Source: an uncultured Bacteroidales bacterium (GTDB lineage: Bacteria; Bacteroidota; Bacteroidia; Bacteroidales; Bacteroidaceae). From it: DNA of 49,539 nucleotides. Shown here in pieces: positions 26,894-34,992 of the stretch. The notes below the pieces were generated by a model. It was not told where the DNA came from and made no database searches. It saw only the letters and a program-made list of their open reading frames with translations. Location: the NCBI GenBank assembly GCA_902798615.1, contig CADBXL010000039.1, forward strand, positions 1 to 49,539. The letters run 5' to 3'. The position numbers and the translations under genes were made by a program. Every line of letters begins with the position of its first letter. Positions within the stretch are counted from its first letter, which is position 1.

Positions 26894-26953
26894 ATCGATA
26901 GAGAATACTCTCACCAAATTTTTCCACAAGTTCAAAACTCACGTTAAAATATT

Positions 26954-27526
26954 ATGAAACCATTAATTTTTCTTGCAATAATAGCACTTGTACTTGTCTC
27001 GCTATATTGCGTAGCACGTTCTAAAAAGAACAGTCAAAACAGCCTGACAATGGAAAGGTTATGCCAAGACCAGACTGATGGCAAGCGTATTATCAGGGCT
27101 ATACAGATGACTAAAAGTGAAGTAGAAAATGCAATAAACGATTTTATCAAACTCAATGAAGAAAACGGAAGTGAAGTGGACAGACCACAAGTCGTGCAAC
27201 AGGAAAATGCGTTTATGTTATACCTGCCTGATTCCACTACCTACGATCAGTTCTGTTATTGGGTAAACTATATGGTCTATTCAAATAAAGACAAGAAATA
27301 TAACAATAATATAACGGGATGGTACGAAGTGCCAGCAAACGCTAAAGGTGTATGGCAACAATTTGCAAACCAGCGGTTGATGTTCTTTATTCCTGAAACA
27401 GATACAGAATATGACAATGTGTATGTCATGACTAAAGACAATATCTGCTATAAGCAAGAATTTGCATTTAGGGCATCTTTTATTTTGCAAAGTAAAGTTT
27501 ATAGGGAGTATAATGATATTCCATAA
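26954..27526 (+). CDS. Uncharacterised single-pass membrane protein
   Basis: 190 residues, family not recognised. It starts with one membrane helix (PLIFLAIIALVLVSLYCVA) and continues as a soluble domain with several aromatic-rich strands (DQFCYWVNYMVYSN, NNITGWYEVP). It lies between the cation efflux gene and a DUF4919-like gene, all on the plus strand with gaps of about 55-60 bases, so one transcript is possible. Confidence 0.7.
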   Translation: MKPLIFLAIIALVLVSLYCVARSKKNSQNSLTMERLCQDQTDGKRIIRAIQMTKSEVENAINDFIKLNEENGSEVDRPQVVQQENAFMLYLPDSTTYDQFCYWVNYMVYSNKDKKYNNNITGWYEVPANAKGVWQQFANQRLMFFIPETDTEYDNVYVMTKDNICYKQEFAFRASFILQSKVYREYNDIP

Positions 27527-27580
27527 TTTATGCACCATTTTGACATAGCCCACAATGAAATTGTAAAATAATATATAGTC

Positions 27581-28273
27581 ATGAAACATTTATACGCATT
27601 AATCTTTGTGTTGTTTATGGCGACAAATATTGTTGCTCAGGAAAGAGAGATTATTCCTGTTAACTGGGAACAGATAAGAAAAGAAGTCGATAAGAATCCT
27701 CAAAAGGTGAAAGATCTGGTTGCCAGACTATCTGCAGTCAACCTTGACACAACCTTAACCTATCAAGATAGAATCCTGGCGTTTTACGGGCAGTCTTTTC
27801 TGACAAATGATAAAGAAGAAAGCCTGAAAAACGAGATGTACAAGCAAAAGGATAAAGGTCTTATGAAGAAAAGCCTTGAAACTGCTAAGAAAATCCTTGA
27901 AATCAACCCACTTAATTTGGAGGCATTGAATCATGCTGGCCAAATACTATATTCTATGGCTAATGAATCCACATCCAATAGTGGCGTAACAAAGGATGAT
28001 GCAAAGCTCTATTTTAATAGGGCAATGAGGATATTTAATACAATAGCCATGACTGGAGACGGCTCGGCTAAACACCCATTCTACGTCACAAAGGTAAGTG
28101 ACGAATATTGTTTCATGCGTTTCTTCCTGGATTTATGGGAGTATAAAATGCAAGCTGCAACATCAAATTGTGATGTCATCACCTTGAATAAAACAAGCAA
28201 ATACTACGATAAATCTCAGATTTATTTTGAGATTACACGTGTCTATGAATTAGAACGTATGATGTTCCAATAA
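27581..28273 (+). CDS. Secreted DUF4919-like protein
   Basis: 230 residues. The signal peptide is MKHLYALIFVLFMATNIVAQ. The mature part is mainly helical, with a TPR-like stretch (LETAKKILEINPLNLEALNHAGQIL, about 105-130) and an end (YYDKSQIYFEITRVYELERMMF) that I associate with the DUF4919 family of Bacteroidetes. Function unknown. A terminator (28411-28449) follows, after an 11-bp-period array. Confidence 0.72.
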   Translation: MKHLYALIFVLFMATNIVAQEREIIPVNWEQIRKEVDKNPQKVKDLVARLSAVNLDTTLTYQDRILAFYGQSFLTNDKEESLKNEMYKQKDKGLMKKSLETAKKILEINPLNLEALNHAGQILYSMANESTSNSGVTKDDAKLYFNRAMRIFNTIAMTGDGSAKHPFYVTKVSDEYCFMRFFLDLWEYKMQAATSNCDVITLNKTSKYYDKSQIYFEITRVYELERMMFQ

Positions 28274-28279
28274 TTCCGT

Positions 28280-28367
28280 AGTAACTCCTATGTAAGTCCG
28301 TACCAAAGTCGGTGTAAGTCCCATTTTCCTCCCAATCATAGGAACGGATTTGGAACGGCTTTTGATT
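28280..28367. repeat. 11-bp-period dyad array, GTAAGTCC / GGAAC family
   Basis: Consecutive 11-base units are AGTAACTCCTA (28280), TGTAAGTCCGT, ACCAAAGTCGG, TGTAAGTCCCA, TTTTCCTCCCA, ATCATAGGAAC, GGATTTGGAAC and GGCTTTTGATT. The two halves are roughly complementary. Confidence 0.7.
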
Positions 28368-28410
28368 AGAATCTTATATGTATTCCCAAAATTAAAAATA
28401 TAAATATATA

Positions 28411-28449
28411 CCCCTTTTGATTTCAAAGTCAAAAGGGGTGTTATTTTTT
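28411..28449 (+). terminator. Intrinsic terminator after the DUF4919-like gene
   Basis: The stem CCCCTTTTGA / TCAAAAGGGG (28411-28420, 28429-28438) has an 8-base loop and is followed by a T-rich tract at 28441-28449. Confidence 0.85.
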
Positions 28450-28514
28450 AAAAAACTGTCAAGAATAAACAACTTGATTATTGTAATTCGATGAAAAGAA
28501 AATGGGAATAACGG

Positions 28515-28923
28515 TTATTTCTTTGCCCTTTCCACCCAATTCTCAATTTCGATGCCGGGGATGCGCTCGAAGTGGCTAACGTTTTCCCATCACATAGCCA
28601 TGATGGACGGCAGACGAACCGATAAGCATATCAAACTCTTCTATCTGTAATCCGGCACGTCGCAACTGGGCTTTCACCTCAGCGTAGGTGGGTAGAGTAT
28701 CGTAAATGGGAACTATGGTTAGGTTCTCCAATACAATCTCCACATCATGCTTATGTTTCTCTGATTGGCTATAGGCTGCACCATAAAGTAACTCTGCAAT
28801 AGTGATTTCGCTAATGCAGCAGTTTTTGCGACCAACTTTCTGTATCTTCTCCTTGATGCCATACTTGCCTTGCAGAAAGAAGATGCAGATATTGGTATCA
28901 AGCAGATACTTCCTCTTACTCAT
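28515..28923 (-). pseudogene. PIN-domain toxin, frameshifted near its C-terminus
   Basis: The start is the ATG at 28923 (MSKRKYLLDTNICIFFLQGKYG), overlapping the antitoxin stop; an upstream ATG at 29025 in the same frame is inside the antitoxin gene and not used here. The first part is a normal PIN toxin (LLDTNICIFF, IAELLYG, IEEFDMLIGSSAVHHGYVM). After VM the frame runs into a stop at 28576. A different frame resumes with ENVSHFERIPGIEIENWVERAKK and a stop at 28515-28517. Comparison with the intact toxin at 17300-17701 suggests loss of about five bases near 28587, removing the VTD/VTE position that holds the last acidic residue. The truncated 116-residue product is probably inactive. Confidence 0.8.
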
Positions 28924-29218
28924 CTTCTTCGAAATAAGCCAGTTTGCGTTCGTAATTTGCAGGCTGTCGTCCAATCTGGATAGCGTCAAGCATCTCATCG
29001 CCAATAGGGTCATCTTTCCATGCACCAGCCACGCTGAAGAACTGTTCGTCCTTCTCCTTCTCGGTCAACTTTCGCTTGGCTTTGCCTACAGAAGTCGCCT
29101 TTTCCTCTGCTTTTACTTCCTCATAAAGATGGTCGGCAAGCCAACGCTTGTTACTCGTAGAAAGTGACATTGAATGCAAGAAATTCAGCACCGTATCCAT
29201 TGAGATTGTCAAATCCAT
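28916..29218 (-). CDS. Antitoxin partner of the frameshifted PIN toxin
   Basis: 100 residues, with no strong family match by eye. It begins MDLTISMDTVLNFLHSMSLSTSNKRWLADHLYEEV, followed by a Lys/Glu-rich linker and a C-terminal WKDDPIGDEMLDAIQIGR segment. That segment is in the place and style of the toxin-wrapping tail of the antitoxin at 17698-17937. It overlaps the toxin start by 8 bases. A -7 box TAAATTTG lies at 29245-29252 on the minus strand. Confidence 0.7.
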   Translation of the reverse strand: MDLTISMDTVLNFLHSMSLSTSNKRWLADHLYEEVKAEEKATSVGKAKRKLTEKEKDEQFFSVAGAWKDDPIGDEMLDAIQIGRQPANYERKLAYFEEDE

Positions 29219-29341
29219 AAGCTTATTGTTTATAATTTTCGCTCCAAATTTACGAATTATTTTTCAATTATAGTTCGTTTTCCCCGTAAAAAATGCAAAA
29301 TGTGGACGAAAATGCATATTTTTCAATCTCTTTGCTCAGCA

Positions 29342-29451
29342 GTTCCTATACAAATCCTACTCAAATCCCTACCAAGTCCCATTTCCGCCTATTCTATGAA
29401 GCGGATTTAGAACGGATCTATAACGGATTTGAAACGGAGGAGAAACGGACT
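29342..29451. repeat. 11-bp-period dyad array, AATCC / ACGGA family
   Basis: Ten consecutive 11-base units without a slip: GTTCCTATACA (29342), AATCCTACTCA, AATCCCTACCA, AGTCCCATTTC, CGCCTATTCTA, TGAAGCGGATT, TAGAACGGATC, TATAACGGATT, TGAAACGGAGG, AGAAACGGACT (ends 29451). The right half resembles the right half of the array at 10517-10615. Confidence 0.82.
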
Positions 29452-29522
29452 TAAATCTATGAGAGTATGAAACTGTAATGTAGAGATTGCAATTTTACGT
29501 TCAAAAAAAGAGTTTTCAAAAA

Positions 29523-29841
29523 ACTCGTCACTCGTCACCCATAATGCTGTAAATTATTGTGACATTGAGGATTATAGCTTTGATTCACCCCATACCACTC
29601 GTCACCTCACTCGTCATCCAAACAAATGTATCTTGCTGATAATAAATATATTAGGCACGCGATTCGCCCTCTCCACACTCGTCACCCTGAAAAATGGTGA
29701 CGAGTGAATCAACCTTGCAACTTGCTGTATATCAGAATGATACACCATATGAGGGTGACGAGTGGGTGACGAGTGAAACGAAATGAATCACCGCCGTAAC
29801 AATTTCTATCCCAGTATAATACAGCGTTTCGGGTGACGAGT
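29523..29841. repeat. Cluster of nine ACTCGTCACCC words in both orientations
   Basis: ACTCGTCA-type words are at 29523, 29530, 29597, 29609 and 29677. The complement GGTGACGAGT is at 29696, 29754, 29765 and 29832. Two of the latter (GGGTGACGAGT) are exactly 11 bases apart. The copies at 29677 and 29696 form a perfect hairpin. The cluster ends 20 bases from the histidine kinase stop. Confidence 0.85.
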
Positions 29842-29861
29842 TGACGGGTGTTGTAAAAATT

Positions 29862-32213
29862 CTACAAATTACTTGCAATAGCCTTCATCAACTCTGCCAC
29901 ATCAATAGGTTTGGCTATATGGGCATTCATACCACAGCGGAAAGCCTGTATCCTGTCTTCAGCAAAGGCATTAGCAGTCATAGCAAGTATCGGGATATTA
30001 GCCTTTACATTATCATAAAGGGCACGGATAGCGCGCGTAGCCTCATATCCATCCATTATCGGCATCTGAATATCCATAAGGATGATGTCATAATAGTCGG
30101 ATGGCGCCTTGTCAATCATATCCAGACATTCCTGTCCGTTGTTAGCATGCTCTACAATAAACTCCATTTCCTTTAGCATCTCTATGGCTATCTCCGCATT
30201 AAGCTCATTATCCTCTACGAGCAGGATGCGCTTGCCTCGGAGCAAGGACATATCCACCTCCACACCCAAGCGAGAAACCATAACACTACTATCAGCAATA
30301 CGATGAGGAATTGTTACGGTAACCTTAGTACCAACACCAAGCTCAGACTCTACCTCGATAGTGCCATCCATAATCTCAACCAGACGCTTTACAATAGACA
30401 TTCCAAGTCCGGTGCCTTCCACCCTACCCTGAGTTGTATTATGCTCGCGTGAGAACTCCTCGAAAAGATGTGGTATGTATTCCTTGCTCATGCCAATACC
30501 ATTATCTGTAATGACAGTTCGGAACAAGGCATAGCCCTCACGATTTGAAGGAAGTTCGACAGTATTCATATCAATCCTACCTCCCTCTGGCGTGTATTTG
30601 TACGAATTTGATACAATATTGAGGAATATCTCACGAAGTTTTGTCGGGTCGCAGAACACGTTCTTATGCTCAACATCGATGTTATGAGAAAATTCAAGTC
30701 TCTTCTGGCTCATCATATCCTCAAAGATAGTGAAGAGAGTATCGTTGAACAGTTTGGCATTCCACACGCTTTCTTCAAGCTGGACAGCCCCCTTCTCTAT
30801 TCGAGCCATCTCAAGCACGTTATTGATAATAGAAAGCAATACCCGACTTGACTCCTCTATCTTATGGATATAGTCAGCCCGACGCTTAGGATCATCCTGA
30901 TACTTGCCAAGCAGATTCGTAAAGCCCATAATAGCATTCATCGGCGTACGGATGTCATGGCTCATATTGAAGAGGAAAGCCGTCTTTGCCTTGTTTGCCA
31001 TCTCTGCCTGTTCACGAGACTCCATGAGCATCTTCTTGTCATACTCCTCACGCTCTATGAGTTTATCAATACATTTACAACCCACAACCATGATATTACG
31101 GTCATTAGCATCTACAGGCAATACCACAGCCTCAAAGTTTTCCTCACCACCCTTATTGGGTTTTGACTTGAAACGAATTGATATATTGAAATCGCCACAA
31201 CATGCACGACGGCGAAGATTATCAAGATTGGCAATCTTATGGAACTCCTCACGATATTCCTCATCTACGAAACTATCAATATAGCGCGAAAAGAAGTCAT
31301 CAAAAGGAATCACATCAGGTAGCTTGAGTTTATGTGCATTCTGATTTTGGTCCATCTTATGAATACGCATAATACCCTCTTTAAGATTGACGGAGAAGAT
31401 AGTTGAATAATCACACGCAAGCGCATTATTGAGCTTGTTGGTCATATCCATTTCATTCTTCAAATTTATCTCCTTGCTTATATCGTAGTTGAAAGCAATA
31501 CACTCCAAGTGGTTGTTGGTTGGGTTGATTACCAATCGGCCTACAAAACGCACAGGCACTATGTCTCCGTTCAGGTGCTTCACTTCGGTATCAAGCGATA
31601 TCGACATATCGCCCTTGGCATACGTCTCCTGAACATAGTCATAGGAGAAAACATGACGGAACTCCTTCTTTGCCTCATCAGTAGTAATCTCGTCCTCTAT
31701 GGCTTGTAACAGCATATCAGAAGTGGTAATCTCTACACCAGGCAACACACCATGCTGCATATTGAGGTTGAGCAGCTTCCTGTCGTTGATATCTACATGA
31801 CATATACCCTGAGCCATACTGATAGAGCTGATAATGGCATCAACCTCAGTCTTATATCTCTTCTCCGAACGGCGCACCTCCGTAACATCGGAGAAATATT
31901 CCAATAATGCCTTCTTACCTTTCCAGTCAATGCACTTGATCTTGATTGAATAGACTCCCGTACAATCCTCCACATCCTTGATAATCTGCACATTTTCGCC
32001 TATGCTGCGACATGGACAGTATGAGCACGGCACGTCGCTATCCATAAGGTACTTATGACATTTCCGCCCAAGATATGGCATATCGCCATGTGCAGCAGCC
32101 TTCAGCATAGGTGCATTGGCATACAGCATAGAATGTGTCTCCAGATCACAAACCTGAATCATCTGGTCTGAGTCGTCAAGAATCTGTAGAAGTGTGGATA
32201 GCTCATTGTTCAT
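29862..32213 (-). CDS. Soluble PAS hybrid sensor histidine kinase
   Basis: 783 residues with no membrane segment or signal peptide, so probably cytosolic. Two PAS-like regions (about 1-115 and 130-255) come first; the first contains CSYCPC, a possible metal or redox site. A HisKA segment with the phospho-acceptor His in FNMSHDIRTPMNAIMGF follows (about 410-475). The ATPase domain has NIVSNSYKYTPEGG, DNGIGM and GTGLGMSIV. The C-terminal receiver domain (about 665-783) has VEDNELNAEIA and the phospho-Asp in DIILMDIQMP. It lacks the AraC-type DNA-binding domain and periplasmic sensor of PUL-regulating hybrid systems, so it must signal through another partner. It is transcribed from the element at 32260-32328. 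Confidence 0.92.
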   Translation of the reverse strand: MNNELSTLLQILDDSDQMIQVCDLETHSMLYANAPMLKAAAHGDMPYLGRKCHKYLMDSDVPCSYCPCRSIGENVQIIKDVEDCTGVYSIKIKCIDWKGKKALLEYFSDVTEVRRSEKRYKTEVDAIISSISMAQGICHVDINDRKLLNLNMQHGVLPGVEITTSDMLLQAIEDEITTDEAKKEFRHVFSYDYVQETYAKGDMSISLDTEVKHLNGDIVPVRFVGRLVINPTNNHLECIAFNYDISKEINLKNEMDMTNKLNNALACDYSTIFSVNLKEGIMRIHKMDQNQNAHKLKLPDVIPFDDFFSRYIDSFVDEEYREEFHKIANLDNLRRRACCGDFNISIRFKSKPNKGGEENFEAVVLPVDANDRNIMVVGCKCIDKLIEREEYDKKMLMESREQAEMANKAKTAFLFNMSHDIRTPMNAIMGFTNLLGKYQDDPKRRADYIHKIEESSRVLLSIINNVLEMARIEKGAVQLEESVWNAKLFNDTLFTIFEDMMSQKRLEFSHNIDVEHKNVFCDPTKLREIFLNIVSNSYKYTPEGGRIDMNTVELPSNREGYALFRTVITDNGIGMSKEYIPHLFEEFSREHNTTQGRVEGTGLGMSIVKRLVEIMDGTIEVESELGVGTKVTVTIPHRIADSSVMVSRLGVEVDMSLLRGKRILLVEDNELNAEIAIEMLKEMEFIVEHANNGQECLDMIDKAPSDYYDIILMDIQMPIMDGYEATRAIRALYDNVKANIPILAMTANAFAEDRIQAFRCGMNAHIAKPIDVAELMKAIASNL

Positions 32214-32249
32214 AGCATTATAGCTTATGTAGGAAAAAATAATAGATAT

Positions 32250-32328
32250 TAGGGGGCATCACATGGGAAAAAGTGCAAGTCGGCCGAAGGCTGGAGCACG
32301 GTCTTTTGATTTTATGAGTGCAAAGATA
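32250..32328 (-). promoter_or_regulatory. Promoter -7 box and hairpin leader unit of the histidine kinase gene
   Basis: On the minus strand, TATCTTTG (32321-32328) is followed by CACTCATAAAATC, a hairpin of CGTGC...GCC / GGC...GCAC and CTTTTTC. This is the same leader family as at 17971-18129 and 34369-34450. The -33 site (TTGG at 32348) is a 3-of-4 match. Confidence 0.65.
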
Positions 32329-32766
32329 AACAAAAAATTCAATTCAACCAAGAAAAAGAGCGAATAATTAACAGATATGCAAGTTTTACGCTCATCGGGG
32401 GTGACATATCATAGGATAAAGAGTGAAGCCTACCAATAGAAATCTATCAATAATTATAATCCTATAAGGTCGGTACAGTTCATTAGAACGTGTCTCTCTC
32501 AATGCGAAAAAAGGGAGAATCATAGGAGGAAGAACAGAGGAAATTGGAAATAGTTTTGAGGTACATCGTTACACCTCTTAAAAACACTTATTCGATGACC
32601 AAAAATTATTATTCTAAACGCAGAGACACAGAGGCGCAAAGTCTTTTTATTTGAACACGGAAAACACTAAAAGAACAAAAGAATTTTTTCGCAAAGCTCA
32701 ACAAGCTACGCAAGTCGTTTGTTATGTATATTCCGTGTTCATGAGAAACTTATGTTTTTCACAAAG
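32329..32766. other. Gap between histidine kinase and CoA-transferase genes
   Basis: No credible gene. It holds an AACGCAGAGACACAGAGGCG repeat of a kind common in many genomes (about 32618) and one copy of the CGCAAAGCTCA...AAGCTA...CAAGTCG word (about 32690-32718), which recurs near 45606, 45881 and 48906-48966. Confidence 0.5.
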
Positions 32767-32797
32767 AAAAATAGGTGCGCAGATTTGCACACCTATT
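32767..32797 (-). terminator. Intrinsic terminator of the CoA-transferase gene
   Basis: On the minus strand, an AAATAGGTG / CACCTATTT stem extended by GC pairs is followed by TTTCTTTG. It lies about 25 bases after the stop codon. Confidence 0.8.
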
Positions 32798-32821
32798 TCC
32801 ATTATATTATGTTTAAGAGGA

Positions 32822-34327
32822 TTAATCCTTTACATACTCTGCGAAGTCTGTGAGACGCATATCGCCCTTGCGACGGAGTGTGTCGTGGAATGCGAATGCA
32901 CAAGGCAGATTATGATGAGTATGACCGCCTGTTGCGAGCTTAAGATAGTCGCGAAGCAATGGCTTGTAGTCTGGATGTGCACAATTCTCAATAATGAGAT
33001 TAGCACGCTCCAACGGACTCTTACCACGAAGGTCGGCAACACCCTGCTCTGTTACGATTACGTTTACATCATGCTCTGAGTGATCCTGATGGCTCACGAA
33101 TGGTACGATAGAAGAGATGATACCATCCTTTGCAACAGAAGAACAGGTGAAGATAGAGATATAAGCGTTACGCTCGAAGTCGCCAGAACCGCCAATACCG
33201 TTCATCATCTTTGTACCAGAGATATGTGTAGAGTTAGCGTTACCATAGATATCAACCTCAATAGCAGTATTGATAGCTATGACACCAAGACGACGGATAA
33301 CCTCTGGAGAGTTACTGATTTCAGACTGACGGAGTGTGAGACGATCCTTAAGGATATCAATATTGTCGTAAATCTGCATCAGGCAGTCGTTGCTAACTGT
33401 GAGCGAACATGTAGAAGCATCCTTTACACGACCTGTAAGCATCATATCAACGATAGCATCCTGAAGCACCTCGGTATAGATATTGAAATCAGGAATATTC
33501 TCATCCTTAGAGAGAGCTCCGAGGATAGCGTTGGCTGTTGTACCTACACCACTCTGAAGTGGAAGGAATGATGAAGGAATGATACCACGCTTCATATCAT
33601 TGAGAAGGAAATGAGCCACGTTAGCACCTATCTGGTCGGTGATAGGGTCTGACCCCTTGAAACCACGAGCCTCATCAGGAAGGTTGCACTCAACAACACC
33701 TACTACCTTAGACTTTGGAATCTCAACATATGGCTTACCAATACGGTCACTTGGCTTTGTGATAGGAATTGGCTGACGGAAAGGAGCATCAAGAGGCTCA
33801 TATACATCCTGAATAAGACCAGTCTTATCGCTATGGAAAGAGTTGAGCTCAAGAATAACCTTGTCTGCAATACGTGCAATAGTTGGAGAGATACCACCTG
33901 CAGCAGTAAGAGATACATGATATGTATCGCCAACTTCTTCAATCTTTGAAACCTCAAGGATAGCCCACTGGAGTTTGCCATAGAAGCCATAGCGGAGATC
34001 CTGAGCCATGTGAGAGAGATGGAGGTCGTTGTATGAAATCAGGTTCTGATTTACAGTCTTACGGAATGAAGGGTTGGTGGTATAAGGCGCACGGAACTTG
34101 ATAGCGTTAGCCTCAGAGAGTACGCCATCAGTTGACTGACCTGTGCTCGCACCAGTAAAGAGATTGATCTGGAACTCGTTACCCTTGGCATGTTCTGCCT
34201 CTGCAATCTTTGCAAGTTCACGTGTAACAGCCTTAGGCACACCAGCAGGTGTAAAGCCGCTAAGACCGAGTGAATCACCATTCTTGATAAGAGCCGCAGC
34301 CTCTGCGGCAGTAATTGTTGTGTACAT
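32822..34327 (-). CDS. Acetyl-CoA hydrolase / succinyl-CoA:acetate CoA-transferase family protein
   Basis: 501 residues, normal for class I CoA-transferases of the Cat1/ScpC type. It begins with AAEAAALIKNGDSLGLSGFTPAGVPKAV (CoA-binding loop). FNIYTEVLQDAIVDMM holds the expected catalytic Glu. GIGGSGDFERNA and VTEQGVADLRGKSPLERA are conserved family segments. In Bacteroidales such enzymes exchange CoA between succinyl- or propionyl-CoA and acetate during fermentation. It stands alone, with a hairpin leader (34369-34450) and its own terminator. Transferase is more likely than hydrolase, by family knowledge. Confidence 0.9.
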   Translation of the reverse strand: MYTTITAAEAAALIKNGDSLGLSGFTPAGVPKAVTRELAKIAEAEHAKGNEFQINLFTGASTGQSTDGVLSEANAIKFRAPYTTNPSFRKTVNQNLISYNDLHLSHMAQDLRYGFYGKLQWAILEVSKIEEVGDTYHVSLTAAGGISPTIARIADKVILELNSFHSDKTGLIQDVYEPLDAPFRQPIPITKPSDRIGKPYVEIPKSKVVGVVECNLPDEARGFKGSDPITDQIGANVAHFLLNDMKRGIIPSSFLPLQSGVGTTANAILGALSKDENIPDFNIYTEVLQDAIVDMMLTGRVKDASTCSLTVSNDCLMQIYDNIDILKDRLTLRQSEISNSPEVIRRLGVIAINTAIEVDIYGNANSTHISGTKMMNGIGGSGDFERNAYISIFTCSSVAKDGIISSIVPFVSHQDHSEHDVNVIVTEQGVADLRGKSPLERANLIIENCAHPDYKPLLRDYLKLATGGHTHHNLPCAFAFHDTLRRKGDMRLTDFAEYVKD

Positions 34328-34368
34328 TAAAAGATTATTTTATTGTTGTTATACTTTCACCTATTAGC

Positions 34369-34450
34369 GAGTGCTTCTTCGCACGAAGCAAAAAGTGCGT
34401 GTCTGCCCAAAGGCAGGTGCACGGTCTTTGATTTTGCGAGTGCAAAGTTA
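34369..34450 (-). promoter_or_regulatory. Promoter -7 box and hairpin leader unit of the CoA-transferase gene
   Basis: On the minus strand, TAACTTTG (34443-34450) is followed by CACTCGCAAAATCAAAGACC, a hairpin GTGC-ACCTGCC / GGGCAGACAC-GCAC and CTTTTTGCTTCGTGCGA. This is the clearest single copy of the leader family. No TTTG was found at the usual -33 distance. Confidence 0.65.
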
Positions 34451-34478
34451 CACATTTTTTGCGAATTAAAGACATAAA

Positions 34479-34525
34479 AAAAGAAGAAATTACACATTTG
34501 ATTACAAAATGTGCAATTTCTTCTT
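34479..34525 (-). terminator. Long A/T-rich stem-loop, probable terminator
   Basis: On the minus strand, AAGAAGAAATT and AATTTCTTCTT pair, with inner ACATTT / AAATGT pairs, followed by a run of T (TTCTTTTTTTATG). It would stop transcription arriving from the pectate lyase side before the CoA-transferase promoter. Confidence 0.65.
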
Positions 34526-34553
34526 GGTTAGTGGGAGTTAGGTGATGAATGTT

Positions 34554-34920
34554 GGCGGTTTGTAATATTCGCGAAAGTATTACTGTCCGCTAAACCAATG
34601 TTGCGTACCATTCATCATGAATTTGAATCAAATAAGATCAAAATAGCTCCCTGCGGTCGTAAAAAATCCATACCGCAAAAAGGAAACAGATTGATTCCTG
34701 CGGTGAACAGATTTATCCCTGTGCCGAAAAGGATGTGTGACGCGTCAGCCATTTTTTCGCCTTCAGGCGATATTTTGAATTATATTTTGTCTTCTTGATG
34801 TCTTCCGGTAGGCTGTTGGGATTGTTTACTGGGAGCCCTAAAGGCTCACAAGGAAACAAGCACACAAGACTACCAGGGATGGCTGCAAGCCAGACCTACA
34901 AGGGAAGACATAAAGAAGTA
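34554..34920. other. Palindrome-rich gap with a candidate structured RNA (about 34795-34917)
   Basis: No credible gene. GTAATA/TATTAC hairpin near 34561-34582. From about 34795 to 34917 nested pairs are visible: outer ATGTCTTCC / GGAAGACAT, inner TTGTTT / AAACAA, GAGCC / GGCTC and GGCT / AGCC. The nested layout could be an RNA or a decayed mobile palindrome; strand not determined. Confidence 0.45.
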
Positions 34921-34992
34921 TTTTAATCTATTTCACATTGAACTTTTTATACTTTTACCGGACACCAATATTCGTGAAATATATGCTAACAG

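Noticed and set aside
28924-29025. Longer start for the second PIN toxin
   Set aside because: The extension overlaps the antitoxin in another frame and has no PIN similarity; the Met at 28923 matches the family start.
29862-32213. PUL-type hybrid two-component regulator
   Set aside because: It has no periplasmic sensor, membrane segment or AraC-type DNA-binding domain.
34598-34798. Possible 66-residue basic protein
   Set aside because: It lies in palindrome-rich sequence with no promoter or conserved pattern, and resembles repeat translation.
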